From: an uncultured Clostridium sp.
GTDB taxonomy: Bacteria; Bacillota; Clostridia; Oscillospirales; Butyricicoccaceae
Direction: 5' to 3'
DNA length: 64,000 nucleotides
NCBI GenBank assembly: GCA_947427035.1
Contig: CANEGK010000004.1
Coordinates: 1-64,000, forward strand
Shown one piece after another: positions 50,440-59,982 of this stretch (within the stretch, counting starts at the first letter, position 1; every line of letters begins with the position of its first letter). The position numbers were made by a program, and so were the translations under genes. Under the pieces are notes generated by a model. That model did not search any database, had not been told where the DNA came from, and was given only the letters and a program-made list of their open reading frames with translations.

Positions 50440-51600
50440 ATGGATTTTAACTTTCATCAGCCCGTCGAGCGCAGGGGGACAAGCTGCGTAAAATGGGATT
50501 CCGCCGACAGGGTTTTCAAGGGAACCGACCTTCTCCCCATGTGGATTGCCGACATGGACTTTCCCACCGCCCCGGCCATTCAGCAGCAGCTGCACAGCCG
50601 GGTGGAGCAGGGGATCTTCGGCTACGGCATTCTTCCTCCCGAATATTACCAGACCGTCGCCGGCTGGATGCGCCGCCGGCACGGATGCGAAGTAAAGCCC
50701 GAATGGATTACCTATACCGCCGGCGTGGTTCCCGCCCTCAATTACGCGGTGCAGGCCGCCACGCAGCCGGGCGACGAGGTCATGCTCAACACCCCCATCT
50801 ACCATCCTTTTTACCAGGCGGTGGAAGAGCAGGGCCGCACGCTGGTCAAAAGCCCGCTGCGGGAAAAGGATTTGTACTACACCTTTGATTTCGAGGATAT
50901 GGAGCGCCGGGTGACCGAACGCACAAAGGCGTTTCTGCTGTGCTCGCCCCATAATCCCGTCGGCCGGGTGTGGAAACGTGAAGAGCTGGAGCGACTGGCC
51001 GACTTCTGCCTGCGGCACCATTTGACCGTCATCGCCGACGAGATTCACCACGACCTGGTCTTTGAAGAGCACACGATGTTTCTGAATATTTCCCCTGAGA
51101 TCGCGCGGCAGACCATTCTCTGCACCGCCCCCAGCAAAACCTTCAACCTGGCCGGCATCCAAATCGGCAATGCCATCATCCCGGATGACGAGCTGCGCAA
51201 GCGCTTCAAAGGCCTTGTCGTCAAGGCCCACGCGTTTTCTGCCAACTCCTTTGTCGCCCCCGCCGTCATCGGCGCGTACGGGCAGTCGGAGGAGTGGCTT
51301 GACCAGCTGATTGCGTATCTGAAAGGCAATATGGAGCTTTTCTGTTCGGCCATTGAAAGCGAGCTTCCCCGGCTGCGGGTGCGAAAGCCCGAGGGAACCT
51401 ATCTGGCCTGGGTCGACTGCTCGGGCCTGGGCCTTTCGCCCGACGGGCTCAAGCGCTTTCTGGTGGAAAAGTGCCGGCTGGCGCTCAGCGACGGCGCCGG
51501 CTTCGGCGACGGGGGCGAACAGTTCGCCCGCTTTAATCTGGCCTGCCCGCGCTCCACCGTGCAGGAATGCATTCGCCGGCTGCGCGCCGGCTGCCGCTAA
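50440..51600 (+). CDS. MalY/PatB family aminotransferase (cystathionine beta-lyase)
   Basis: The 386-residue PLP protein has the MalY/PatB start RRGTSCVKWD, the MWIADMDFPTAPAI segment, D200 in VIADEIHHDL, and the Schiff-base K233 in APSKTFNLAG. Family members cleave C-S bonds of cystathionine or cysteine conjugates and release pyruvate, ammonia and a thiol. It lies 61 bp before the peptide-binding lipoprotein gene of the Dpp system, so the two may share a transcript, feeding imported peptides into sulfur amino acid breakdown. Confidence 0.9.
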   Translation: MDFNFHQPVERRGTSCVKWDSADRVFKGTDLLPMWIADMDFPTAPAIQQQLHSRVEQGIFGYGILPPEYYQTVAGWMRRRHGCEVKPEWITYTAGVVPALNYAVQAATQPGDEVMLNTPIYHPFYQAVEEQGRTLVKSPLREKDLYYTFDFEDMERRVTERTKAFLLCSPHNPVGRVWKREELERLADFCLRHHLTVIADEIHHDLVFEEHTMFLNISPEIARQTILCTAPSKTFNLAGIQIGNAIIPDDELRKRFKGLVVKAHAFSANSFVAPAVIGAYGQSEEWLDQLIAYLKGNMELFCSAIESELPRLRVRKPEGTYLAWVDCSGLGLSPDGLKRFLVEKCRLALSDGAGFGDGGEQFARFNLACPRSTVQECIRRLRAGCR

Positions 51601-51660
51601 GCTGTCATCACGGGCTGCCCCGTGTGGTACATGATAAAACCAATGAGAAAGGAAACTGTT

Positions 51661-53298
51661 ATGAAGAGAATGATCCCCCTGTTGCTGGCGTTTATGATGC
51701 TGTTCAGCCTGGCCGCCTGCAACAAGACCGGCGAACCCTCCACGCCTGACGATCAACAGCAGGGCGAACCCGCGAACAACGAAGACCAGAACCAGGGCGA
51801 AGAGAAAACGCCCGAGCCGCAGAAGATTGACGGCGGCCACTTTGTGATGTGCGTCGAAGAATCCATCACCACCACAGCCTGGTACAACGTCAATTCGTCC
51901 ACGCTGGGTATGCAGACCTTCCAGCCCGCGTATGACCCGCTGTGGTATGTCACCAGCGGCGGCGAAACCAAGCCCATGATCGCCGAATCGTACGAACTGA
52001 GCGAGGACGGCACGACCTACACCATTCACCTGCGCCAGAACGCCTATTGGCACGACGGCGAGCAGATTACGGCCGACGACTTCATTTACACGCTGGACTG
52101 GTTCCAAGACCCCGACTGCGGCGCGGTGGTTACCGCTTCGCGCTTCAAAGTCGACGGCGAGTTCTGCGGATATGAAAAGGTTGACGACTTCACCGTCAAA
52201 GTGACCATTTCCCGTCCGTCCAACTTCTTCACCGAAAAAATCGGCTCCACCGTCCTGCTGCCCGAGCACGTCTTTAAGGACGTCCCGGCCGCCGAGGTTC
52301 TGACCACCGATAAGCATGTGGGCAACGGCGCCTTTGTCATTTCCGAGTTTGTCCCCGGCGAAAAGGTCGTCATGAAGCGCAACGAGAACTATTACCGCGG
52401 CAAGGCGTCTATCGAAACGCTGGAAGTCCGTTTTGTCACCAACACCGCCAGCCAGGAAGTCGCTTTCCGCAACGGCGAGCTGAGCATCTACCACATCATC
52501 AACGCCGAAACGCTGGCCACCTTTGAAAACGACGAAAACTACAACCTCTACTCCTTCAGCGCCGGCGCCATCAACTTCCTCGCGCTCAACCCCAACGGCG
52601 GCACTTTGAGCGACATCAAGGCCCGCCAGGCCGTCATCAACGCCCTCAACCTGGACGAAATCCTGCAGGGCGCCTTCGGCTCTGAAAAGCTGTCGCATGT
52701 GGCCAACAGCGTCCAGTGCGCCAACGGCCTGTTCTACAATCCCAGCACGGAAAACTACAAGCAGGACGTCGAAACCGCCAAGCAGCTGGTGCAGGAAACC
52801 GGGCTGGCGGACAAGACCATCCGCATCATGTTCAACTCGGCCCGCGCCAACAACGAGAGCATCGCCATCATGATTGAAAGCCAGCTCAACGCCGTCGGCC
52901 TCAAGTGCGAAATCAACTCGATGGAGACCTCGGGCTATTTCACCGCCTATTTCCGCAAAAGCGACGCGTGGGATCTGGCGCTCATGAGTGTCGACTCGAT
53001 GGGCGACCCCGGCAACTATGCCGGCATGTACAACAGCACCCGTTCGGGCGCCAACATGGCCATTTCTGAAGAGGTCAACGAACTGTGGACCACGCTTGAC
53101 AAGGAAATTGACCCCGCCAAGCGGCAGACGCTGGTTGACGAAATCAACGCCAAGCTGAAGGACTGCTGGACCACCGTGCCCGTCTCCGACGCCAACTATG
53201 TTTTTGCGGCGCAGCCCAATGTCCGCGGCTTTGACGAGACAGACGACGTCACCAGCCCGCTCTTCCGCGACTGGCTGGACATTTACTTCGTCGGCTGA
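51661..53298 (+). CDS. Peptide ABC transporter substrate-binding lipoprotein
   Basis: The 545-residue protein has a lipoprotein signal with lipobox SLAAC and acceptor C20, then an Asn/Gln/Pro-rich linker (about 24-50) and an SBP family 5 domain that binds di- or oligopeptides or nickel. The family pattern is clear in LSEDGTTYTIHLRQNAYWHDG. AAAGGAAAC precedes the ATG at 51661. It is the first of five transporter genes. A hairpin after its stop (53313-53340) probably trims read-through, so that it is made in excess over the permeases. Confidence 0.92.
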   Translation: MKRMIPLLLAFMMLFSLAACNKTGEPSTPDDQQQGEPANNEDQNQGEEKTPEPQKIDGGHFVMCVEESITTTAWYNVNSSTLGMQTFQPAYDPLWYVTSGGETKPMIAESYELSEDGTTYTIHLRQNAYWHDGEQITADDFIYTLDWFQDPDCGAVVTASRFKVDGEFCGYEKVDDFTVKVTISRPSNFFTEKIGSTVLLPEHVFKDVPAAEVLTTDKHVGNGAFVISEFVPGEKVVMKRNENYYRGKASIETLEVRFVTNTASQEVAFRNGELSIYHIINAETLATFENDENYNLYSFSAGAINFLALNPNGGTLSDIKARQAVINALNLDEILQGAFGSEKLSHVANSVQCANGLFYNPSTENYKQDVETAKQLVQETGLADKTIRIMFNSARANNESIAIMIESQLNAVGLKCEINSMETSGYFTAYFRKSDAWDLALMSVDSMGDPGNYAGMYNSTRSGANMAISEEVNELWTTLDKEIDPAKRQTLVDEINAKLKDCWTTVPVSDANYVFAAQPNVRGFDETDDVTSPLFRDWLDIYFVG

Positions 53299-53312
53299 TT
53301 GATACAGATTCC

Positions 53313-53342
53313 ATAACGCGGGGGCCATCCCCCGCGTTATTT
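53313..53342 (+). terminator. Intra-operon hairpin, partial terminator
   Basis: ATAACGCGGGGG (53313-53324) pairs with CCCCCGCGTTAT (53329-53340), followed by TT only. It lies between the binding protein and permease genes. Confidence 0.65.
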
Positions 53343-53366
53343 AAGCTCTTGAGAAAGTGGGAAATG

Positions 53367-54326
53367 ATGAAAAAACATATTATTTCGCGAATCCTGTTCT
53401 TCATCCCGGTGCTTTTAATCGTCTCTGTCTTTTCCTTTTCCCTGGTCTTTCTGGCCCCGGGCGACCCGGCCGCATCCTACCGCACGCTGGACATGACGGA
53501 CGAAGAGTATGAGCAGCTGAAAACCGACCTGGGCTTTAACGATCCCATCATCGTCCAGTACGGACGGTGGCTTGGCCGCGTGCTGAAGGGCGACTTTGGC
53601 ATGTCGACGAGCAGCAAGGGCGAGGTTCTGCCCCAGATCATGGTCAAGCTGCCCGCAACCATCGGCCTGATGGGCGCATCGATTCTCTTTTCGCTCATTG
53701 TCGCCATACCGCTTGGTATGCTGGCGGGGTATAAGCAAAACTCGCTGGCCGACAAGGCCGTCAGCTTTTGCAGCTATCTGGGCATCTCCATTCCTTCCTT
53801 CTGGTTCGGCATCATGCTGATTGTTCTCTTTGCGCTCAAGCTGCACTGCCTGCCCTCGTCCGGTATGCGCACCACCGGCGTACGCACCTTCTGGGATTTA
53901 ACCAAACACGCCATTATGCCGATTGTGGTGCTCAGCATCAGCAAAATCTCGATATACGCCCGCTATGTGCGTTCCGAGACCATTAAGCAGCTGAGCGAGG
54001 ATTACGTCCTCAGCGCCATTGCCAAGGGAGCCGGCCGGGGCTATATTCTGGTGCATCATGTGCTCAAAAACTGCCTGCTCCCCATCATCACGCTGGTGGG
54101 CATGAATATGGGCAGCCTGGTCAGCGGCGCTTACATCGTCGAATCCCTTTTCGGCTGGCCGGGCCTGGGCACAACGGGCATGAGCGCCATTTATTCCCGC
54201 GACTACAACATGATTATGGGTACGACCATGCTTTCCTGCATCATTCTGGTGCTGGGCAATTTTATTGCCGACCTTTTGTACACCGTGGCCGACCCGCGTA
54301 TTAAAAGCTTTGGAGGCAAGCGATGA
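53367..54326 (+). CDS. Peptide ABC transporter permease, DppB type
   Basis: The 319-residue, six-helix permease has the DppB pattern with FSLVFLAPGDPAASYR near the start and an EAA loop around AIAKGAGRGYILVHHVLKN. The start could be ATG at 53364 or 53367; both follow GTGGG. It overlaps the next permease by 4 bases. With DppC, DppD and DppF it forms the translocation unit for the lipoprotein upstream. Confidence 0.9.
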   Translation: MKKHIISRILFFIPVLLIVSVFSFSLVFLAPGDPAASYRTLDMTDEEYEQLKTDLGFNDPIIVQYGRWLGRVLKGDFGMSTSSKGEVLPQIMVKLPATIGLMGASILFSLIVAIPLGMLAGYKQNSLADKAVSFCSYLGISIPSFWFGIMLIVLFALKLHCLPSSGMRTTGVRTFWDLTKHAIMPIVVLSISKISIYARYVRSETIKQLSEDYVLSAIAKGAGRGYILVHHVLKNCLLPIITLVGMNMGSLVSGAYIVESLFGWPGLGTTGMSAIYSRDYNMIMGTTMLSCIILVLGNFIADLLYTVADPRIKSFGGKR

Positions 54327-55141
54327 TGAAGAAGAAAAAGCTGTCGGCCGCCGCCATTGTCAGCCTTGCCTTTCTGGCCCTTGTCATCCTGGCGTCCCTG
54401 CTGGCGCCGCTGTCGCGCTATGACCCCAACGCGGTTGACCTTACGCACAAGTTCCAAAACCCTTCGGCGCAGCACTGGTTCGGCACCGACGACTTTGGCC
54501 GCGACTACTTTACCCGCATTCTGTACGGCGGCCGGGTGTCTTTGTCCGTCGGGCTTTTGACCATGCTGGTGTCCATCGCCTTCGGCACGCTGTACGGCAT
54601 CATCGCCGGCTCGTCCGGCGGGATTGTCGACACGCTGATGATGCGCATTGTCGACATTCTTATGGCCATTCCCAGCTTTCTTATCATCATCACCCTCAAC
54701 GTGTACCTGGAAGCGGGGATGGGCACTATGGTCATGACCATCAGCCTGTTTTCGTGGATGAGCGTGGCGCGCATTGTCCGCGCCGAGGTGCTCAGCCTGC
54801 GCGAGCGCGACTTTATTCTGGCGGCGCGGGGGCTGGGTGCGCACAAAAGCTGGATCATTTTCCGGCATATGGTCAAAAATGTGTCGGCGTCGGTGCTGGT
54901 CGCCTCTACCAACAGCATTGCGGGCGCCATTTTGACCGAATCCTCGCTCAGCTACCTGGGCTTTGGCATCAAGGTTCCCAACGCTTCGTGGGGCGGTATG
55001 CTGGAAAACGCCCAGACCTATATTCTGACCAAGCCTGTCCTGGCCGTTTACCCCGGCTTCTGCATACTGTTCACCGTGCTGTGCTTCAATGTGCTGGGCA
55101 ACTCCCTGCGCACCACGCTCGACCCCAAGGCGAGGAGGTAG
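54323..55141 (+). CDS. Peptide ABC transporter permease, DppC type
   Basis: The 272-residue permease has the DppC hallmarks: GTDDFGRDYFTRILYGGRVSL in the first part and an EAA loop around ILAARGLGAHKSWIIFRHM. Its start overlaps the dppB stop and GGAGG lies just before. It is complete, in contrast to the DppC remnant at 35300. It ends 4 bases before dppD. Confidence 0.92.
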   Translation: MMKKKKLSAAAIVSLAFLALVILASLLAPLSRYDPNAVDLTHKFQNPSAQHWFGTDDFGRDYFTRILYGGRVSLSVGLLTMLVSIAFGTLYGIIAGSSGGIVDTLMMRIVDILMAIPSFLIIITLNVYLEAGMGTMVMTISLFSWMSVARIVRAEVLSLRERDFILAARGLGAHKSWIIFRHMVKNVSASVLVASTNSIAGAILTESSLSYLGFGIKVPNASWGGMLENAQTYILTKPVLAVYPGFCILFTVLCFNVLGNSLRTTLDPKARR

Positions 55142-55145
55142 GAAC

Positions 55146-56129
55146 ATGAGCTTATATGAAGTCCGCGATTTGAAAATAGAGTTCCCCACGCCCGGCGGCA
55201 CGGTGCAGGCCGTGCGCGGCGTTTCCTTTGACATCGGGGAAAACGAATGCGTGGCGCTGGTCGGCGAATCGGGCTGCGGCAAGTCGGTCACCGCCCGTTC
55301 GCTCATCGGTCTGACCGAGGTGGTGGGCGGCAGAGTGGCCGGCGGGCAGATCTTTTTCGAAGGGGAAAACATCCTGGATTTTTCCGAGCGCAAATGGCGC
55401 AGCTACCGCGGCGCCCGGGCCGCCATGATTTTTCAGGACGCCATGACGGCGTTAAACCCCACCATGCGCATCGGCAAACAGATTTGGGAGTGCTTCCGTT
55501 TTCACCAGAAGCTGGGCCGTAAGGAGGCCGAGCAGAAAGCCGCCGAGCTGCTCGAAATGGTGAGCATTCCCAACCCGCAGAGCGCGCTCAGGCGCTACCC
55601 GCACGAGTTTTCGGGCGGGATGCGGCAGCGCGTCGTCATCGCCCAGGCGCTGGCCTGCAACCCGTCGCTGCTCATTGCCGACGAGCCGACCACCGCGCTC
55701 GATGTCACCATCCAGGCGCAGATTCTGCGCCTGCTTCTCGACCTGAAGGAGCGGGAGAAAAACTCGGTGCTGCTCATCACCCACGACCTCGGCGTTGTGG
55801 CCGGCATGGCGCAGAAAATCGTCGTCATGTACGCCGGCGTCATTGTGGAAATGGGAACCACTGACGAAATTTTTTATGAAGGCCGGCACCCCTATACCAA
55901 CGGCCTCAAGGCCGCGTCGCCCCGCCTGGACGGCGACAAAGGGCAGCGGCTGCAAACCATCGACGGCATCCCGCCCGAGCTGATAAATCCCGCGCCGGGC
56001 TGCCCCTTTGCCGACCGCTGCGGTTTCTGCGCGCCGGAATGCCGGGAGCGGCTGCCTGAAATGCGCCAGATATCGCCCACCCATTTTGTCCGCTGCGACC
56101 GCGCCCTTGCGCAAGGAGGGGAAGCATGA
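55146..56129 (+). CDS. Peptide ABC transporter ATP-binding protein, DppD type
   Basis: The 327-residue ATPase has Walker [10 protein letters not shown], signature FSGGMRQRV, Walker [13 protein letters not shown] and the H-loop ITHDLG. The C-terminal part has the CPFADRC...C cysteine pattern that binds an iron-sulfur cluster in many Opp/Dpp ATPases. AGGAGG precedes the ATG at 55146. It overlaps the next ATPase gene by 4 bases. Confidence 0.93.
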   Translation: MSLYEVRDLKIEFPTPGGTVQAVRGVSFDIGENECVALVGESGCGKSVTARSLIGLTEVVGGRVAGGQIFFEGENILDFSERKWRSYRGARAAMIFQDAMTALNPTMRIGKQIWECFRFHQKLGRKEAEQKAAELLEMVSIPNPQSALRRYPHEFSGGMRQRVVIAQALACNPSLLIADEPTTALDVTIQAQILRLLLDLKEREKNSVLLITHDLGVVAGMAQKIVVMYAGVIVEMGTTDEIFYEGRHPYTNGLKAASPRLDGDKGQRLQTIDGIPPELINPAPGCPFADRCGFCAPECRERLPEMRQISPTHFVRCDRALAQGGEA

Positions 56130-57079
56130 GCCAGCCTTTATTTGAAGTCCGGGAACTGAAAAAATATTTCCATTCCGGCAGAACGGTCACCAAAGCGGTT
56201 GACGACGTGTCCTTTGACATTTTCCCCGGCGAGGTGCTCGGCGTCGTGGGGGAGTCGGGCTGCGGCAAAACGACCTGCGGCCGCACGGTGGTCGGGCTGT
56301 ACGGCAAAGACGGCGGCCAGGTGCTTTACAAGGGGCAGGACGTCCACGCCCTGCGCGGCAGTGAACGCGCTGCCTTCTGCCGCCAGGTGCAGACCATTTT
56401 TCAGGACCCCTATTCTTCGCTCGACAGCAAAAACCATGTCTGCGACCTGATCGCCGAAGGGCTGGACGTCCAGAAGCTGGTCTCGTCCAAAGCCGAGCGC
56501 TTGGAGCGCGTCAAAGAGCTGATGAATCAGGTCGGCCTCAACCAGTCGGGGCTGTACCGTTACCCGCACGAGTTTTCCGGCGGAATGCGGCAGCGCATCG
56601 GCATTGCCCGCGCCCTGGCCGTCGAGCCGGAGTTCATTTTGTGCGACGAGCCCATTTCGGCCCTTGACGTGTCCATTCAGGCCCAGATCATCAACCTGCT
56701 TATGGATCTGCGCGAGCAGAAGGGCCTGACCTATCTGATGATTTCGCACGATCTCAGCATGGTCAAGCATGTTTCCGACCGCATTGTCGTCATGTACCTG
56801 GGCAAAATTGTCGAAACCTGCCCGGCCGCCGAGCTTTACGAAAACCCTGCGCACCCGTACACACAGGCGTTGATTTCGGCCATTCCCATCGCCGACCCCA
56901 AAATCGAGCGCAGCCGTGAAAGGGTCATTCTGACCGGTCAGGTCCCCAGCCCGTCCGACAGGCCGAAGGGCTGCGCCTTTGCCGGGCGCTGCCGTTATGC
57001 AACCGAGCGCTGCCGCGAGGAAGAGCCGGCGCTGCGCGAAGCGGCTTCCGGCCATCTTGCAGCCTGCCATCTGGTGTGA
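56126..57079 (+). CDS. Peptide ABC transporter ATP-binding protein, DppF/OppF type
   Basis: The 317-residue ATPase has Walker A GESGCGKTT, signature FSGGMRQRI, Walker B FILCDEPISALD and H-loop ISHDLS. The OppF-type linker with YKGQDVH and the C-terminal CAFAGRC cysteine pattern are present. It completes the five-gene Dpp system. A terminator follows at 57127-57168. Confidence 0.93.
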   Translation: MSQPLFEVRELKKYFHSGRTVTKAVDDVSFDIFPGEVLGVVGESGCGKTTCGRTVVGLYGKDGGQVLYKGQDVHALRGSERAAFCRQVQTIFQDPYSSLDSKNHVCDLIAEGLDVQKLVSSKAERLERVKELMNQVGLNQSGLYRYPHEFSGGMRQRIGIARALAVEPEFILCDEPISALDVSIQAQIINLLMDLREQKGLTYLMISHDLSMVKHVSDRIVVMYLGKIVETCPAAELYENPAHPYTQALISAIPIADPKIERSRERVILTGQVPSPSDRPKGCAFAGRCRYATERCREEEPALREAASGHLAACHLV

Positions 57080-57126
57080 TTGCCTGCCGGTCAGAGCGCC
57101 GAAAAGGATTTTTACAGCAGAAAAAC

Positions 57127-57168
57127 AGACCCGCGGGGAGCAGATTCCCCGCGGGTCTGGGCTTTTTA
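57127..57168 (+). terminator. Dpp operon terminator
   Basis: AGACCCGCGGGGA (57127-57139) pairs with TCCCCGCGGGTCT (57146-57158), followed by GGGCTTTTTAT. Confidence 0.85.
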
Positions 57169-57192
57169 TGGGCGTTTTTTGTCCTGCGCTTT

Positions 57193-58884
57193 TTACTGCG
57201 GCTCGTTTTTCGCCAGCCATTGCTCGGCTGTCTGCGCCACATCCTGCAGCGCCGACGCTTCAAAGGGCGTGGTCAGCCCGGCGGCGCGCACCAGTTCGGC
57301 AAAGGGGCGGGAGCCGCCCAGGCGCACCAGCGACATATAGCGCTGCCACGCATCGCTGCGGTCTTTTTGCGCACAGGCCCAGAACTGCAAGGCCACCGTC
57401 TGCGCCAGACAGTAGTCGATATAATAGAAGGGGTCGCAGTAGATGTGCAGCTGCCGCTGCCAGGCGCGGCCGTCGCCGTAAAACGGCAGGCTGTCCAGCG
57501 CGATCCAGGGCATATACACAGCGGTCAGCCTGCGCCATTCCTCATGCCGCTGCGCGGGGGTCAGGCCGGGGTTTTCGTAGACGATGTGCTGGAAGTGGTC
57601 GACCATGCAGCCGTAGGGAATGAAGGTGATGGCTTTGGCCAGATGGCTGTAGCGGAACTTGGCCGTATCCTTGCCGAAAAAGCCTTCGGCCCACGGCCAG
57701 GCGAAAAACTCCATGGACATGGAGTGGATTTCGCACGCATCCAGCGTGGGGTTGCGGTATTCGGCGGGGGTGATGTTGCGCGACATATAGCCGGCAAAGG
57801 CGTGGCCGGCCTCATGTGTGATGACCTCGACGTCGCCCTGCGTGCCGTTGAAGTTGGCAAAGATAAAGGGGGCCTTATAATCGGGCAGATCGCTGCAAAA
57901 GCCGCCGCCCGCCTTGCCCTTTTTGCTCAGCACATCAAAGAGCTCGTTTTCGAACATGAAGTCGATGAACTCGCGCGACTCGTCCGACAGTTCGTGATAA
58001 AAGGTCTTGCCGTGCGCCAGAATGTCCTCGGCCGTGCCCTGCGGCGTGGCGTTGCCGTCGCGGAACATCAGGGCGTTGTCGGCATAGTTCATGGGGTAAG
58101 CAAAGCCCATGCGTTCGGCCTGCTGTTTTTGCAGTTTTTCAGCCACCGGCACCAGGTATTTGACAACGGCCTCGCGGAAGCGGGCGACATCGTCGGGGCC
58201 GTAGCTGTTGCGGTTCATGCGGCAGTAGCCCAAGCCGGTAAAGCTGTCAAAGCCCAGCTTTTTGCCCATGGCCGTGCGCAGCGACACCATCTCGTCATAC
58301 AGGCTGTCCAGCTTTTCGGCGTTGTCCATATAAAAGCGCCCCTCGGCCTCCCATGCTTTGCGGCGGCGCGTGTCGTCAGCGCTCATTTTAAAGGGGGTCA
58401 GCTGCGACAGGGTGTATACGCCGTCCTCAAAGGGGATCTGCGCCGAAGCAATCAGCTTCTGGTATTCGGTGACCAGGGCGTTTTCGCGCTGCATGTCGGG
58501 GATGATTTCGGGCGAAAAGGCCTTCAGCGCGATTTCCAGATTGCGGAAGAGCAGCTCGCCGTATTTTTTTTCAAAGTCGGGGCGGAAGCGGCTGTCAAAA
58601 AGCGCGCGGTTCCACTTTTGAAAGGATTCCTGCACCAGCGGCAGCTGCTCGTCGGCAAAGTTCGATTCAGCGTCATAAAACTCGTCGGTCGTGTCGATCA
58701 GATGGCGGATTTGCGCCAGCGCCACCTGGGTGCTCAAACGGTCGCTGAGCTTGTCCATCGCAAGAAAGGCCTGCTCGGCGTCGGCAAAGCTGCCGGCGTT
58801 TTGCAGCGCCGTGATGCACTGCCCGATCTCGCGCTGAATGCCCGCGATATCGGGGCGGCTGTAGGGCATGTCGGAAAATTTCAT
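57193..58884 (-). CDS. M3 family oligoendopeptidase
   Basis: The 563-residue zinc peptidase has the HEAGH motif at about residue 354 with the third ligand Glu in the CEIHSMSMEF segment. The all-helical fold and length match the PepF-like M3 group that breaks down short peptides in the cytosol. It lies tail to tail with the Dpp operon, whose products would be its substrates. GGAGAT lies before the ATG. Upstream lies a long noncoding repeat region. Confidence 0.92.
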   Translation of the reverse strand: MKFSDMPYSRPDIAGIQREIGQCITALQNAGSFADAEQAFLAMDKLSDRLSTQVALAQIRHLIDTTDEFYDAESNFADEQLPLVQESFQKWNRALFDSRFRPDFEKKYGELLFRNLEIALKAFSPEIIPDMQRENALVTEYQKLIASAQIPFEDGVYTLSQLTPFKMSADDTRRRKAWEAEGRFYMDNAEKLDSLYDEMVSLRTAMGKKLGFDSFTGLGYCRMNRNSYGPDDVARFREAVVKYLVPVAEKLQKQQAERMGFAYPMNYADNALMFRDGNATPQGTAEDILAHGKTFYHELSDESREFIDFMFENELFDVLSKKGKAGGGFCSDLPDYKAPFIFANFNGTQGDVEVITHEAGHAFAGYMSRNITPAEYRNPTLDACEIHSMSMEFFAWPWAEGFFGKDTAKFRYSHLAKAITFIPYGCMVDHFQHIVYENPGLTPAQRHEEWRRLTAVYMPWIALDSLPFYGDGRAWQRQLHIYCDPFYYIDYCLAQTVALQFWACAQKDRSDAWQRYMSLVRLGGSRPFAELVRAAGLTTPFEASALQDVAQTAEQWLAKNEPQ

Positions 58885-58934
58885 GGGTTATCTCCTTTTT
58901 TATTTTTATATCCTAAAGCATATAGCTTCAATAA

Positions 58935-59165
58935 GAAACCAAAGGGGGGTTTTTAGACATGCGCCCCGTACGGGGCAGAAGCGGATATCTGTACTTTTTG
59001 TGTCGACAAAAAGTACCAAAAGTGTTGGTACTGCGTTACGGCGCAGGGGGGAACTTCGTTGTTCTTTTGTCGCCGAATAAAAGAATCAAACGGGGTTTTC
59101 GATCAGTTTCCCCGTACGGGGAAGAAGAGGGGGGTTGTACTTTTTGTGTCGACAAAAAGTACCAA
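58935..59165 (-). repeat. Paired-hairpin repeat array, opposite orientation
   Basis: Read on the minus strand, about three units repeat the pattern seen at 12-270: an A/T stem (GTACTTTTTGTCGACACAAA and its mirror near 58990-59025 and 59138-59165, or a TTCTTTTATT form near 59079-59095), a pyrimidine tract and a CCCCGTACGGGG hairpin. The stems differ between copies but stay paired in most copies. Confidence 0.8.
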
Positions 59166-59802
59166 AAAGCGACGCGAGGGGGCCAGCTGTGGCGGCTCCG
59201 CCCGGGTCGTGGCCCCCTCGCGGCTCCCCCATTGACGAACTTTTACACAGGTTTTGCCGTAGCGGCTGGCCTGCTCTGCCCGCGAGGCGTGCGCCGCGCC
59301 GCGCCGGGTGGCGCGCAACGCGCAAGGAGGCTGCGCCGACTGAGCGAGCTTATTTTCGGGGTCCCCGTCGGAACCCAGCCCGGGGTCCCCGCAAAACCCG
59401 CAGGTTTTGTGGGGTGGAAGCAAAGCGGTTTCGGTGGGGATTCCCCTCGTGCCCCCGCCGGCGGACTTTTACGTGTTTACTGCCGCAGGAGCAGTCTGTA
59501 TAAACTCGAAGAAGTGCGGCAACACCGTTGAAAGAGAGCGCATCGGGGCGTTGTCAGCGCGCCGTAGGCGCCAGCGGAACGCCCGGCCCCTTTTGTTTGG
59601 TCGCCCCGGCAATTCCGCCGCACTTTCGCGGCTCGTCCGGGGGGCCTGCGACACTTCCTATCTTCCGTCGGGTCAAATGATTTGTGTTTTCCCGGACATG
59701 TGCCGGAAAAACACACCGTAAGAGGGCGAAGCCCGGCGGGGGTTAGCGAGCATAGCGAGCGATAAGGGGGGACCTGTCCCCACTTATTTTTATTGCCCCG
59801 GC
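59166..59802. other. GC-rich noncoding segment full of hairpins
   Basis: No credible gene lies here; frames in all phases are low-complexity Arg/Pro/Ala readings. Visible stems include CGCGAGGGGGCCA (59173-59185) with TGGCCCCCTCGCG (59210-59222), a 12-bp stem around AAAACC/GGTTTT near 59387-59416, and TGTGTTTT / AAAACACA around 59683-59715. A short palindromic run GCGAGCATAGCGAGC lies near 59745. It is bounded by repeat copies facing opposite ways. Confidence 0.6.
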
Positions 59803-59895
59803 GGGTTTTGGTTCTTTTCCCCGGTGAAAAGAACACTCCTGTTTCCTCTCCCCCGTAGGGGGCATTTATCAAAAAAATTTTGGATCTTTTATCAG
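59803..59895 (+). repeat. Paired-hairpin repeat copy
   Basis: One unit with GGTTCTTTT / AAAAGAAC and then TCTCCCCCGTAGGGGG, in the same orientation as 12-270, followed by a truncated TTTTGGATCTTTTATC start of another unit. Confidence 0.75.
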
Positions 59896-59927
59896 CAAAA
59901 AAGGGCATATCCTGTCAAAAGGCGCTA

Positions 59928-59961
59928 AAACAGCCAAAGCGAGCCCCACAGAGAGGCTCGC
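59928..59961 (-). terminator. Terminator of the nfn genes
   Basis: On the minus strand GCGAGCC pairs with GGCTCGC (59939-59961), followed by TTTGGCTGTTTT. Confidence 0.6.
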
Positions 59962-59982
59962 CCGGCAGAAAAACGTAATGCT

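Noticed and set aside
59086-59721. Several short ORFs in the 59-kb noncoding stretch
   Set aside because: They are Arg/Pro/Ala-rich readings in overlapping frames of a GC-rich repeat region without ribosome binding sites.
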